Shown: positions 1-8,666 of the stretch, one piece after another
Position numbering within the stretch: the first letter of the stretch is position 1
Layout: every line of letters begins with the position of its first letter
Source of the DNA: Actinomycetota bacterium
GTDB lineage: Bacteria > Actinomycetota > Acidimicrobiia > Acidimicrobiales > Ilumatobacteraceae
DNA: 64,000 bases
Assembly: GCA_016700055.1 (NCBI GenBank)
Contig: CP064997.1
Coordinates: 2,170,001-2,234,000, forward strand
Direction: 5' to 3'
The notes under the pieces: model-generated
Told to the model about the DNA's origin: nothing
The model's database searches: none
What the model saw: only the letters and a program-made list of their open reading frames with translations
Program-made: the position numbers and the translations under genes

Positions 1-586
1 GGCTCACCTGGGGCGCGCCGGTGTCGCCCCCACCGGCGCCGTTCACCCGTAGTGCGGCATCGAGCACGGGGTAGTACATGCCGACGGCCTCCGGATGCTC
101 ACGCTGCAGCCACTGGGAGTAGTGCAGGGGCCCGTTGGCGGTGTGCGTGGCGAACTCGAGGTGCTCGAAGCCGCGGTGGGGCACCGGGCGGCCGTCGGCG
201 TCGGGATGATGCGCGGTGAAGGCCCCCTCGCGGCCGAGGCGGTTCTCCGTGAAGCGCCCGAAGGGGTCGAGGAAGGGCTCGAAGTGGGCCTTGCCGACGA
301 GCGCGGTGCGGTAGCCGGCGACCCACAGCCGCTCGGCGACGCTCGGCGCGTCGATGGGCAGCGGCACTCCGTTCATCCACACCCCGTGGGTGCTGACGTG
401 CTGTCCGGTGAGCATGGTCGCTCGCGACGGCATGCACACCACGCTCTGCGGATGGGCGCGCTCGAACCTGACCCCGCTCGCGGCGAGCGCGTCGACGACG
501 GGTGTGCGCGCGACGGCACCACCGTTGCAGCCGAGCGCGTCGTAGCGCTGCTGGTCGGTGGTGACGAAGAGGATCTTGCGTCCCAT
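1..586 (-). CDS. Sulfatase, N-terminal part (cut by window start)
   Basis: N-terminal ~195 residues of a type I sulfatase / phosphonate monoester hydrolase family enzyme, which would hydrolyse sulfate or phosphonate esters. The first strand ends in T-T-D-Q-Q, with D11 as a likely metal ligand. The signature V-C-M-P-S-R-A-T-M-L-T-G places the Cys to be converted to formylglycine at residue 51. The D-Q-Q form (rather than D-D) resembles choline-sulfatase/PMH-like members. The ATG at 586 has a good ribosome site (AGGAAGG) a few bases upstream. It lies 42 nt downstream of the SRPBCC gene on the same strand and is probably co-transcribed with it. The C-terminus is outside the window, so substrate class cannot be judged. 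Confidence 0.85.
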   Translation of the reverse strand, partial: MGRKILFVTTDQQRYDALGCNGGAVARTPVVDALAASGVRFERAHPQSVVCMPSRATMLTGQHVSTHGVWMNGVPLPIDAPSVAERLWVAGYRTALVGKAHFEPFLDPFGRFTENRLGREGAFTAHHPDADGRPVPHRGFEHLEFATHTANGPLHYSQWLQREHPEAVGMYYPVLDAALRVNGAGGGDTGAPQVS

Positions 587-628
587 GCTTTCCTTCCTGT
601 CGGCGCGCCTGCGGGCCGGTTGTCGGGC

Positions 629-1033
629 CTAGGTGGCCAGCACGTCGCGTTCGAAGCGTTCCTTCAGCCGGGCGAGGCCGGCCGCCGCGGCCCCGGCGAC
701 GACGAGTGCCATCGCGTCGGGCTCCATGTCGGTGGAGTAGACGACCGTGCAGCGGCGCGGTCCGTCCTCGATCACGTCGAGGGTGCCGAGGTGCGCGGTG
801 ATCAGCGGGTTGCCGACGATGCGGTACTGGAACCGGCGCTGGTCGTGGTCGTGGGTGACGATCTCTTCGTGGAAGCTGATCCCGGTCGCGAGCGTCACCG
901 TTCTCGTCGCGGGGCCGGTCATCGGGCTCTCTGCAACCGGGAACCACTCGGCCAGCCGGCCCGGGTCGCCCGCGAACGCCCACACCGCGTCGGCGCCGGC
1001 GTCGATGTGCACATGCCGGCGGACGCTCCCCAC
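629..1033 (-). CDS. SRPBCC (START/polyketide-cyclase-like) protein
   Basis: 134 aa, about the normal size of a single SRPBCC hydrophobic-ligand-binding domain. It begins with an R-R-H-V-H-I-D-A strand followed by W-x-F-A-G-D-P-x-R-L-A-E-W-F-P, the usual first strand and helix of polyketide cyclase/dehydrase-like proteins, and ends in an amphipathic helix (A-G-L-A-R-L-K-E-R-F). Such proteins bind lipids or aromatic ligands; no specific ligand can be assigned. Start is GTG at 1033, supported by a TACTCT hexamer (1042-1047, minus) 8 nt upstream. First gene of a minus-strand pair with the sulfatase and divergent from the ABC importer. Confidence 0.8.
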   Translation of the reverse strand: MGSVRRHVHIDAGADAVWAFAGDPGRLAEWFPVAESPMTGPATRTVTLATGISFHEEIVTHDHDQRRFQYRIVGNPLITAHLGTLDVIEDGPRRCTVVYSTDMEPDAMALVVAGAAAAGLARLKERFERDVLAT

Positions 1034-1041
1034 AACCGCGG

Positions 1042-1047
1042 AGAGTA
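1042..1047 (-). promoter_or_regulatory. -10 element of SRPBCC gene
   Basis: TACTCT on the minus strand, 8 nt before the GTG at 1033. It fits the TANNNT hexamer seen before many genes here and suggests a leaderless transcript. Confidence 0.4.
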
Positions 1048-1097
1048 CTTCACGCTCGGCGAGGTGCTCCGAGCGGGGTAGGGGCGGAACTACCGGC

Positions 1098-1103
1098 TAC
1101 GGT
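1098..1103 (+). promoter_or_regulatory. -10 element of the ABC importer operon
   Basis: TACGGT, 9 nt before the ATG at 1113. It supports that start over upstream in-frame codons and suggests leaderless transcription. Confidence 0.45.
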
Positions 1104-1112
1104 CGCCGCGAC

Positions 1113-3119
1113 ATGGGGATGTCGTACCGCGGCGGGGGGGCCGATCGGTTCCGCACTTTGCTCGGCCAGCTCGCGCCTGCCGTCGGGCTCGTCGCCGTGC
1201 AGCTCGTCTGGTTCGGCATGCCGCTCGGGGCGTGGATCCGCGGCGTGGTGATCGGCCTGCTCACCGCGCTGCTGGCGGTGGGCATGGCCCTCGTCTACAG
1301 AGCGAACCGGGTGGTGAACTTCGCGCAGGCCGACCTCGGGTTCGTGCCCACGTCCCTTGCCGTCGGGCTGATCGTGTTCAGCGGCTGGCCCTACCTCGCC
1401 GGGCTCGGCATCGGCTTCGTCGCCGCGCTCGTCCTCGGCGCGGTGGTCGAGCTCGCGCTCGTGCGCCGCTTCGCGCGTGCGTCCCGGCTGGTGCTCACGG
1501 TGGCCACGATCGGCATCACGCAGCTGCTCGCCGTGCTCGCGGTGCTCCTGCCGCGCCTCTGGGACCAGAACGCGGCTTCGCAGCGCATTCCCCCGCCGCT
1601 CGACTGGAAGCTCACGATCGGCACGTTCATCCTGTCGGCGAACGACCTGATCGCGCTCATCGTCGCGCCGCTGGCGATGGTCGCCGTCGCCGTGTTCCTC
1701 GGTGCCACCCGCGTCGGTACCGCGGTGCGCGCCGCGGCGGAGCGCAGCGAGCGGGCCGAGATGCTCGGCATCCCTGTCACCTGGCTGTCCACCATCGTGT
1801 GGTCGATCGCCGCGGGGCTCTCGTTCCTGGCCCTGTTCCTGCGCGCCGGCATCCTCGGCGTGCCGCTCGGTTCGGCGCTCAGCCTGACGACATTGGTGCT
1901 GGCCCTCGCCGCACTCGTCATCGGACGCCTGCGCCACCTGCCGACCGTGGCGACGGCGGCGGTGGCACTCGGCGTGCTCGAGTACGGAGTGGCGTGGAAC
2001 GCGTCGAGCCCGCTGCTCGTCACCCCCATCGTCGGCGCCGCGGTGCTCGCCGCGCTGTTGCTGCAGCGCCGTCGCACGACACGTGCCGACCAGGACGAGC
2101 TCGCGTCGTGGCGCCTGGCCGACGAGGTGCGCCCGCTCACCGACGAGGCGCGGGCACTGCCGCTCGTGCGCCTGCTGCGCGTCGGAGTGGCCGTGCTGCT
2201 CGTGGCCGCCGTCGCCGCCGTACCGCTGCTGCTGCGCACCGACCAGGTCATCAAGGCCACCGCGATCGTGGTGTTCGCCGTGGTCGGGGTGTCGCTCGTG
2301 GTGCTCACCGGTTGGGCCGGCCAGATCTCGCTCGGCCAGGTCGCGTTCGTCGCCCTCGGCGCCGCGGCCAGCGCCAAGTGCACCGCCACCTGGAACCTGG
2401 ACCTGACGCTCGCCTTGGTGGTGGGGGGCGCGGTCGGTGCCGTCGCCGCCTTCGTCGTCGGCCTTCCGGCCCTGCGACTGCGCGGTCTCTATCTCGCCGT
2501 GACGACGCTCGTGTTCGCCCTCGCGATCTCGACTTGGCTGCTGAACGACCGCTTCTTCGATTGGATACCGAACCAACGCATCGAGCGCCCGCCGCTCTTC
2601 GGCCGGATCGACGTCGATTCGCCGCGCAGCTACTACGTGTACTCCGTCGTCGTCCTCGGGCTGGTCCTCGTCGGTCTGCGCGGCGTCAGGCGCAGCAGGA
2701 CCGGGCGCGCGATCGTCGCCCTCCGCGAGAACGAGCGCGCCGCCCAGAGCTACTCGGTGTCGGCCGTGCCGGTGAAGCTCACCGCGTTCACCATCTCGGG
2801 TGCCGTGGCGGGCGTCGCCGGCGGGCTCTACGTGCACCTGACGCGCAGCTTCGACCTGGCCAGCTACGGGGCGGGGGAGAGCCTCGACGTGTTCACCGCG
2901 GCAGTGGTCGGCGGCCTCGGCTCGTTGTTCGGCGGAGTGCTCGGTGCCGTGTACCTCCGCGGCACGCAGTGGTTCATCACCGCCTCGGAGTGGCGGTTCC
3001 TGTCCTCGGCGGTCGGCGTGCTGCTGGTGCTGATGATCCTGCCGGGCGGCCTCGGCAGCCTCGTCGTGCGCCTACGTGACCGGGTGGTGGCTCTCGTGAC
3101 GGCAAGGGCCGAGCAGTGA
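1113..3119 (+). CDS. Fused LivH-LivM branched-chain amino acid-type ABC permease
   Basis: 668 aa integral membrane protein carrying both permease halves of a LivHM importer. The N-terminal half (about residues 35-320) has the LivH-type motif Y-R-A-N-R-V-V-N-F-A-Q-A. The C-terminal half (about 370-655) has the LivM-type motif W-A-G-Q-I-S-L-G-Q-V-A-F followed by helices and an E-N-E-R-A-A-Q-S-Y coupling segment. Typical LivH or LivM proteins are ~300-350 aa, so this is a head-to-tail fusion. The open frame extends upstream to 747, but ATG 1113 follows a -10 element by 9 nt and removes only non-membrane sequence. The stop overlaps the next GTG start by 4 nt. Substrate unknown: amino acids, amides, urea or aromatic acids are all carried by this family. 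Confidence 0.85.
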   Translation: MGMSYRGGGADRFRTLLGQLAPAVGLVAVQLVWFGMPLGAWIRGVVIGLLTALLAVGMALVYRANRVVNFAQADLGFVPTSLAVGLIVFSGWPYLAGLGIGFVAALVLGAVVELALVRRFARASRLVLTVATIGITQLLAVLAVLLPRLWDQNAASQRIPPPLDWKLTIGTFILSANDLIALIVAPLAMVAVAVFLGATRVGTAVRAAAERSERAEMLGIPVTWLSTIVWSIAAGLSFLALFLRAGILGVPLGSALSLTTLVLALAALVIGRLRHLPTVATAAVALGVLEYGVAWNASSPLLVTPIVGAAVLAALLLQRRRTTRADQDELASWRLADEVRPLTDEARALPLVRLLRVGVAVLLVAAVAAVPLLLRTDQVIKATAIVVFAVVGVSLVVLTGWAGQISLGQVAFVALGAAASAKCTATWNLDLTLALVVGGAVGAVAAFVVGLPALRLRGLYLAVTTLVFALAISTWLLNDRFFDWIPNQRIERPPLFGRIDVDSPRSYYVYSVVVLGLVLVGLRGVRRSRTGRAIVALRENERAAQSYSVSAVPVKLTAFTISGAVAGVAGGLYVHLTRSFDLASYGAGESLDVFTAAVVGGLGSLFGGVLGAVYLRGTQWFITASEWRFLSSAVGVLLVLMILPGGLGSLVVRLRDRVVALVTARAEQ

Positions 3120-6109
3120 GCTCGCCGACGCTGTTGCGACGCTTCGGGCGGGGAGTGGCGCATCCGATGGAGTGGCTGCGCGGGGTGTGCGGGGGCGAGT
3201 CCGCGTTCCCGCTCGTCGTGCTGTTCGGCCTGAACGCCGTCGACGAACTGGACCGCACCGCGTTCGGGATCCTGCTCCCCGAGATCCGCGATCACTTCGG
3301 CATCGACATCACGACGGCGCTGTCCCTCGTCGCGCTGTCCGCCATCGCGGCACTCGCGCTGCAGGTGCCCATCGCGCAGTTCGCCGACCGCTCACGGCGG
3401 GTGCCGCTCGCGATGATCGGGGCGCTCGTGTGGGCGGGCTTCTCCGGGCTCACCGGCCTGGCCACCGGCCTGATCGTGCTGACGGTGGCGCGCAGCGGAT
3501 CTTCGCTCGGCAAGGCGGTGATCGACCCGACGCACAACTCGCTGCTCGCCGACTACTACCCGATCGAGGCACGGGCGCGCGTGTACAGCACGCACCGCGC
3601 GGCGAACGCGGTCGGCGCATTCGTCGGCCCGCTCAGTGCGGGGCTCCTCGCCTACGCGTTCGGGTGGCGGGCGCCGTTCCTGATCTTCGTCATCCCCACC
3701 ATCGTGTTCGCGGTGCTCGCGCTGCGGCTGCACGAACCGATCCGGGGGCGTTGGGAGCGCCAGGCGGCCGGCGCCGCCCAAGGGGTGATCGACACCGAGG
3801 AGACGGCGCCCTCGTTCGGCGAGAGCTGGCGGACCGTGCACAAGGTGCGCTCCCTGCATCGCATCTGGTGGAGCCTGCCCTTCCTCGCCACCGCGCTCAT
3901 CGGGTTCGTCACGCTCGCCTCGTTGCTGTACGAGCAGGAGTTCGGGCTCGACGAGCGTGCCCGTGGTGTGGCGGCAGCCGTCGCCGAGCCGTTCCAGCTC
4001 GTCGGGCTCGTCGTCGGTGCCCGCATCGCCACCAGGCGCTTCATCGGCAACGTGAAGGGCCTGCTCCGCTTCCTCGCCACCGTCGCTCTCGGCACCTCGG
4101 TGGCCTCGGTGCTGTTCGCGCTCGCGCCGAACGTCGTTCTCGCCGTGGCACTGAACTGCGTCATCTCGGCGGCGCTCGCGATGATCGGGCCCGGCATCCT
4201 CGCCTCGTTGTCGCTCGCCATCCCTCCGCGGGCACGGGCGACCGGTTTCTCGGTGGCGTCGCTCTGGGTGATCCCCGGCCTCTTGATCCTGCCGTTCATC
4301 GGCTGGGTGGCCGACACCTGGAGCATCCGCGTCGGGATGCTCGCGATGCTGCCGATGTTCGTGATCGGCAGCATCGTGTTGCGCAGCGTCGGCGACGTGA
4401 TCGACGGCGACATCGCCCAGGTGTGGCAGTCGGCCGCGGCGCGCGCCGAGGTGCTGTACGAGCGCCGGCAGGGCAAGACCAGCCTCTTGCTGCTGCGCGG
4501 GGTGGTGTCCGGGTACGACGACCGTCGGGTGCTGCACGGCGTAGACCTGCACCTCGACGAGGGCGAGATCGTCGCCCTGCTCGGCACGAACGGGGCGGGC
4601 AAGTCGACGCTGTTGAAGACGATCAGCGGGATCGTCGAAGCCGACCGGGGAGCGATCGTGTTCGACGGTCGCGACATCACCCACGCCCCTCCGAACGAGA
4701 TCGCTGCGCTCGGCGTGGCGCAGCTGCCGGGCGGTCAGGGCGTCTTCGGCTCGCTGAGCGTGCGCGAGAACCTCGAGCTCGCCGGGTGGACCCGGCGTCG
4801 TGACCCCGCGGGCGTCGCCGCCGCGACGACCGAGATGCTCGAGCTGTTCCCGGTGCTCGCCGAGCGCATGGACTCTCCTGCGGCCAACCTGTCCGGCGGC
4901 CAGCAGCAGATGCTCGCGCTGGCGATGAGCTTCGTGATGCGTCCTCGTGTGCTGCTGATCGACGAGCTGTCGCTCGGGTTGGCCCCGGTCATCGTCGGCC
5001 AGCTGCTGCCGATCGTGCGGCGATTGGCCGACGACGGGGTCACGGTCGTGCTCGTGGAGCAGAGCGTCAACGTGGCGCTGACCATCGCCGACCGGGCGTA
5101 CTTCTTGGAGCGGGGCGAGATCCTCTTCAGCGGCTCCGCGGCCGGGCTGCTCGAGCGCCCCGACCTGCTGCGCTCGGTGTTCTTGTCCGGCGCCGCTGCG
5201 GGCTCGGCCGACGGCGAGGCCCAGGCCACGGCGAATGGCGATGGTGCCCATGGCCCGCCCGAAGCGGATGCCAGGGTCGAACCGGCGGCGCTGGCGATCA
5301 GAGACCTGGCGGTGAGCTTCGGCGGGATCCGGGCGGTGGACGGGGTCGACTTCGACATCGCGGAGCGGGAGATCGTCGGCGTCATCGGCCCCAACGGGGC
5401 GGGCAAGACGACGGTGTTCGACCTGATCTCGGGCTTCACCCCGGCAGACCAGGGCACCGTCGAGCTGAACGGCCAGGACGTGACCGCGCTCGGACCGTCC
5501 GGACGGGCCGCGGCCGGCCTCGGCCGGTCGTTCCAGGACGCCCGGCTGTTCCCTGAGCTGACGGTCGCCGAGACGCTCGCGATCTCCCTCGAGCGTTTCG
5601 TGGGCAATCGCAGCGCCCTCGTCGCCGCGCTTCACCTGCCGATGGCGTTCGAGTCCGAGGAACGGGTCGCGGCTCGGGTCGACGAGCTGTTGGAGCTGAT
5701 GGGACTCGGCGACCACCGGCACTCGTTCGTACGTGAGCTCTCGACGGGCACGCGCCGCGTCCTCGACATCGCGTGCCTCGTCGCGCACCGGCCGTCGGTG
5801 GTCCTGCTCGACGAGCCGAGCTCGGGCATCGCCCAACGAGAGGTGGAGGCGTTGGCGCCGGTGGTGCGGCGCCTGCGTGACGAGATGGGCGCTGCGCTCG
5901 TCATCGTCGAGCACGACATCCCGTTCGTGTCGTCGGTGTCGGACCGCCTGATCGCGCTCGACCAGGGTCGGGTGGTGACGAGTGGCCACCCGGCCGACGT
6001 GCTCGTCCATCCGGGTGTCGTCGAGTCCTACCTGGGCACCTCGGGTGCCGCCATCGCCCGGTCGGGAGAGACCGGCGCAAGCCTCACAACCGTCAGCAGA
6101 GGGGAGTAG
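3116..6109 (+). CDS. MFS transporter fused to LivF- and LivG-type ABC ATPases
   Basis: 997 aa three-part fusion. Residues ~24-440 form a 12-helix MFS transporter with a motif-A-like A-D-R-S-R-R loop. Residues ~462-690 are a LivF-like ATPase: Walker A G-T-N-G-A-G-K-S-T at 490, signature L-S-G-G-Q at 592, Walker B V-L-L-I-D-E at 612. After a Gly/Ala-rich linker, residues ~723-975 are a LivG-like ATPase: Walker A G-P-N-G-A-G-K-T-T at 758, signature altered to L-S-T-G-T at 875, Walker B V-V-L-L-D-E. Separate LivF and LivG are normally ~240-260 aa. GTG start at 3116 overlaps the permease stop (GTGA). The ATPases should drive the LivHM permease; the role of the tethered MFS is unknown. The frame is uninterrupted, so this is not a sequencing artefact joining stops. 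Confidence 0.88.
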   Translation: MSSPTLLRRFGRGVAHPMEWLRGVCGGESAFPLVVLFGLNAVDELDRTAFGILLPEIRDHFGIDITTALSLVALSAIAALALQVPIAQFADRSRRVPLAMIGALVWAGFSGLTGLATGLIVLTVARSGSSLGKAVIDPTHNSLLADYYPIEARARVYSTHRAANAVGAFVGPLSAGLLAYAFGWRAPFLIFVIPTIVFAVLALRLHEPIRGRWERQAAGAAQGVIDTEETAPSFGESWRTVHKVRSLHRIWWSLPFLATALIGFVTLASLLYEQEFGLDERARGVAAAVAEPFQLVGLVVGARIATRRFIGNVKGLLRFLATVALGTSVASVLFALAPNVVLAVALNCVISAALAMIGPGILASLSLAIPPRARATGFSVASLWVIPGLLILPFIGWVADTWSIRVGMLAMLPMFVIGSIVLRSVGDVIDGDIAQVWQSAAARAEVLYERRQGKTSLLLLRGVVSGYDDRRVLHGVDLHLDEGEIVALLGTNGAGKSTLLKTISGIVEADRGAIVFDGRDITHAPPNEIAALGVAQLPGGQGVFGSLSVRENLELAGWTRRRDPAGVAAATTEMLELFPVLAERMDSPAANLSGGQQQMLALAMSFVMRPRVLLIDELSLGLAPVIVGQLLPIVRRLADDGVTVVLVEQSVNVALTIADRAYFLERGEILFSGSAAGLLERPDLLRSVFLSGAAAGSADGEAQATANGDGAHGPPEADARVEPAALAIRDLAVSFGGIRAVDGVDFDIAEREIVGVIGPNGAGKTTVFDLISGFTPADQGTVELNGQDVTALGPSGRAAAGLGRSFQDARLFPELTVAETLAISLERFVGNRSALVAALHLPMAFESEERVAARVDELLELMGLGDHRHSFVRELSTGTRRVLDIACLVAHRPSVVLLDEPSSGIAQREVEALAPVVRRLRDEMGAALVIVEHDIPFVSSVSDRLIALDQGRVVTSGHPADVLVHPGVVESYLGTSGAAIARSGETGASLTTVSRGE

Positions 6110-6112
6110 TCC

Positions 6113-7918
6113 GTGCAACCAGCAAGCTCGGGCGGCGGAGCGACGAAGTCGCGATCGCTGCGCAAATGGGGACCCGTCGCCGCGCTCGTCGCGGTGGCCG
6201 CAGTGGTCATCGGGGTGATCGTCGTCGCCGGCGGCGGTGACGACGACGGCGCCGACTCCACAGGGGCCCCGGTCACGACGACAGGGCCGGCGGACACCGA
6301 CGCGCCGGACACCGGAGCACCGGACACGAGTGCACCCGACAGTGCACCCGACACGGGAGCACCCGACACCGGCTCCCCGCCGGTCACCGGTGGGGGAGAG
6401 GTGACGTTCCCGCTCTCGTTCTCCGAGGCGCAGGATCAGGGCATCGAAGTGGCCTGGGACGAACGGTGCAACACCGAGACGGGCTATCTCGCCGTGCGCG
6501 ACTTCTTCGCGCCGGAGTGCTACGCCCCCTTCGAGGGGGACAACGGCGGTGCGACCGCGCCAGGTGTCACGGCCGACTCGATCAAGATCGTGCTGTACCA
6601 GGGCCCCGAGGAAGACCCGATCATCAACTACATCACCGACGCCATCGCGGTGGAGGACACCAACCAGCAGCAGGCCGACACGGTCCGCGGCATGCTCGAG
6701 TACTACGACGTGTTCTACGAGTGGTACGGGCGCAAGGTCGACCTCGTCGTCTACGAGAGCACCGGGATCGCGAACGACGAGGTGACCGCGCGTGCCGACG
6801 CGATCGCGATCGCCGAGATGGAGCCCTTCGCCGTGCTCGACGGCCCGGATCTGACGCCCGCCTTCGCCGACGAGCTCGCGGCCAACGGGGTGCTGTGCGT
6901 GTCGTGCACGCCAGGGCAGGCAGACAGCTGGTACGCCGAACGCGACCCCTACGTGTGGGGGCTTGCCATCGGCGCCCGGCAGGCCCGTGCCCACGCACGC
7001 GAGATGGTCGCGAAGCAGCTCGTCGGTAAGAACGCCGAACACGCCGGCGACCCGGCGTTCCAGGAGACACCGCGCAAGTTCGGCGTCGTCTACATCGAAT
7101 CCGGCGGCGACTCGAAAGACGTCACCGACGAGTTTGTCGCGGGACTGCGCGACGACGGAGCCGACATCGCCGAGGTGCTCCCGTACCAGCTCGACCCCGC
7201 GACGATCCAGGCGAGCGCGGCCCAGATCATTGCCAAGCTGAAGGCGTCCGGGGTGACGTCGGTGCTCTTCATCGGTGACCCGATCGCGCCGCGTGACTTC
7301 ACGCGCGAGGCGACCGCGCAGGAGTACTTCCCCGAGTGGATCCTCGCCGCGGCACCGCTCGCCGACATCACCGCGTTTGCCCGTACCTACGATCAGCAGC
7401 AATGGGCGCACGCGTTCGGCGTCACGCAAGTGGCGGCGCGGTTGATGCCGGAGATCAGCGGCTACTACGCGCTGTACCAGTGGTTCCACGGCGAGCCGCC
7501 GCCCGCGAAGGACACGATCGGCGTGGTCGTACCGCCGATGGCCACGATGGCCGCGGTGCTGCAGATCACCGGCCCGAACCTGACCGCTCAGAACTGGCGG
7601 GACGCGTTGTACGGACGCGAGACGCTCCACGCGATCAGCGCCCCGTTCCTCAGCTGGGGCGAGAATCTTTGGCCCGACCCCGATTACAGCGGCGTCGACG
7701 ACTCCACCATGATCTGGTGGGACCCGACGGTGGAGGGGCCAGACGAGATCCGCCGTGACGGCGTCGGCATGTACCAGTACGTCGACGGCGGCACCCGCTA
7801 CCTGCCCGGCGAATGGCCGACCGAGGAGCGCTACTTCGATCCCGAGGGGGCGGTGACGATCTACGAGGAGCCGCCGCCCGGCGAGGAACCGCCCGACTAC
7901 CCGAGCCCGGCGGGGTAG
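6113..7918 (+). CDS. Membrane-anchored substrate-binding protein (LivJ/LivK type)
   Basis: 601 aa, clearly longer than the usual ~400 aa. A basic N-terminus (K-S-R-S-L-R-K-W) precedes one hydrophobic segment (residues ~20-40) with no lipobox Cys, so it is probably anchored by an uncleaved helix. Next is a T-G-A-P-D-T-rich low-complexity linker (~50-90) and then a periplasmic-binding-protein type 1 fold (A-P-G-V-T-A-D-S-I-K-I, Y-V-W-G-L-A-I-G, Y-I-E-S-G-G-D-S), ending in a Pro/Glu-rich tail. GTG start 3 nt after the ATPase stop. It completes a three-gene importer operon with the two fusions upstream. Cysteines in V-L-C-V-S-C may form a disulfide. Confidence 0.85.
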   Translation: MQPASSGGGATKSRSLRKWGPVAALVAVAAVVIGVIVVAGGGDDDGADSTGAPVTTTGPADTDAPDTGAPDTSAPDSAPDTGAPDTGSPPVTGGGEVTFPLSFSEAQDQGIEVAWDERCNTETGYLAVRDFFAPECYAPFEGDNGGATAPGVTADSIKIVLYQGPEEDPIINYITDAIAVEDTNQQQADTVRGMLEYYDVFYEWYGRKVDLVVYESTGIANDEVTARADAIAIAEMEPFAVLDGPDLTPAFADELAANGVLCVSCTPGQADSWYAERDPYVWGLAIGARQARAHAREMVAKQLVGKNAEHAGDPAFQETPRKFGVVYIESGGDSKDVTDEFVAGLRDDGADIAEVLPYQLDPATIQASAAQIIAKLKASGVTSVLFIGDPIAPRDFTREATAQEYFPEWILAAAPLADITAFARTYDQQQWAHAFGVTQVAARLMPEISGYYALYQWFHGEPPPAKDTIGVVVPPMATMAAVLQITGPNLTAQNWRDALYGRETLHAISAPFLSWGENLWPDPDYSGVDDSTMIWWDPTVEGPDEIRRDGVGMYQYVDGGTRYLPGEWPTEERYFDPEGAVTIYEEPPPGEEPPDYPSPAG

Positions 7919-7938
7919 CCCCCCGACGACTTCCGCGT

Positions 7939-7986
7939 CGACTGGTCCCTGGCACACCGGCTGCTCATGCCGGCAGGGACCAGTCG
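7939..7986. terminator. Bidirectional hairpin between convergent genes
   Basis: A perfect 13-bp inverted repeat (7939-7951 and 7974-7986) with an inner 5-bp CCGGC/GCCGG stem in the loop. It lies between the importer operon and ung, and its right arm is inside the last codons of ung. No T-run follows, so rho-independent action is uncertain. Confidence 0.45.
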
Positions 7987-8642
7987 ATCGGGGTGCGCCC
8001 GGCCGCGACGAGGGCCGCGTTCGCGCGGGAGAACGGCCGCGACCCGAAGAACCCGTTGTGGGCCGACAACGGCGACGGATGCGCAGACTCGATCACCACG
8101 TGCCGCGCGGTGTCGACCAGTGTCCTCTTACGGCGGGCGTTGGCGCCCCAGAGCACGAACACCACCCGCTCCGGCTTGGCGCTGACGGCGCGGATCACCT
8201 CGTCGGTGAACTGCTCCCAACCCTTGCCGTGGTGCGATGCCGCCTGACCGGCGCGCACCGTGAGCGTGGCATTCAGCAGCAGCACTCCTTGGCGAGCCCA
8301 GTGCTCGAGGTTGCCGTGCGCCGGGGGCTCGATGCCGAGGTCGTCGTGCAGCTCACGGTAGATGTTCGCGAGCGATGGTGGGACGGCGGTGCCGCGGCGC
8401 ACCGAGAAGCACAGCCCATGTGCCTGTCCCGCACCGTGGTACGGGTCCTGGCCGAGGATCAGCACCTTCGTCTCGGCGTACGAGGTGAGGTGCAGCGCGG
8501 CGAACACCTCGTCGGGCGCCGGGTACACGAGGTGCCGGCTGCGCTCCTCGGCGACGAAGCCCGCCAGCTCGGCGTAGTAGGGCTTTTCGAGCTCGGCCCG
8601 CAGCACCGGGTTCCAGTCCGTCCTCGCCATCGCAAGGCCCAT
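7965..8642 (-). CDS. ung: Uracil-DNA glycosylase, family 1
   Basis: 225 aa, normal length for family-1 Ung, which removes uracil from DNA to start base excision repair. The catalytic water-activating motif G-Q-D-P-Y-H-G (residues 64-70, Asp66) is intact, as are L-L-L-N-A-T-L-T-V, L-W-G-A-N-A and the minor-groove-reading loop H-P-S-P-L-S. Two possible starts: 8642 (M-G-L-A-M-A-R) or the internal ATG at 8630 (M-A-R-T-D-W). The acidic repeat-protein gene ends 24 nt upstream on the same strand, so the two may be co-transcribed. Confidence 0.95.
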   Translation of the reverse strand: MGLAMARTDWNPVLRAELEKPYYAELAGFVAEERSRHLVYPAPDEVFAALHLTSYAETKVLILGQDPYHGAGQAHGLCFSVRRGTAVPPSLANIYRELHDDLGIEPPAHGNLEHWARQGVLLLNATLTVRAGQAASHHGKGWEQFTDEVIRAVSAKPERVVFVLWGANARRKRTLVDTARHVVIESAHPSPLSAHNGFFGSRPFSRANAALVAAGRTPIDWSLPA

Positions 8643-8666
8643 GCTCGCGCCTTCGCGCGCCGAGGT

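Noticed and set aside
1050..2837. 595-codon minus-strand frame opposite the LivHM fusion
   Set aside because: Composition is charged and repetitive without a fold, and the plus frame encodes recognisable permease motifs.
3392..7957. 1521-codon open frame on the minus strand
   Set aside because: It lies fully antisense to the MFS-LivF-LivG and binding-protein genes, which have clear motifs; its translation is His/Arg/Asp-biased with no domain, a usual shadow in high-GC DNA.
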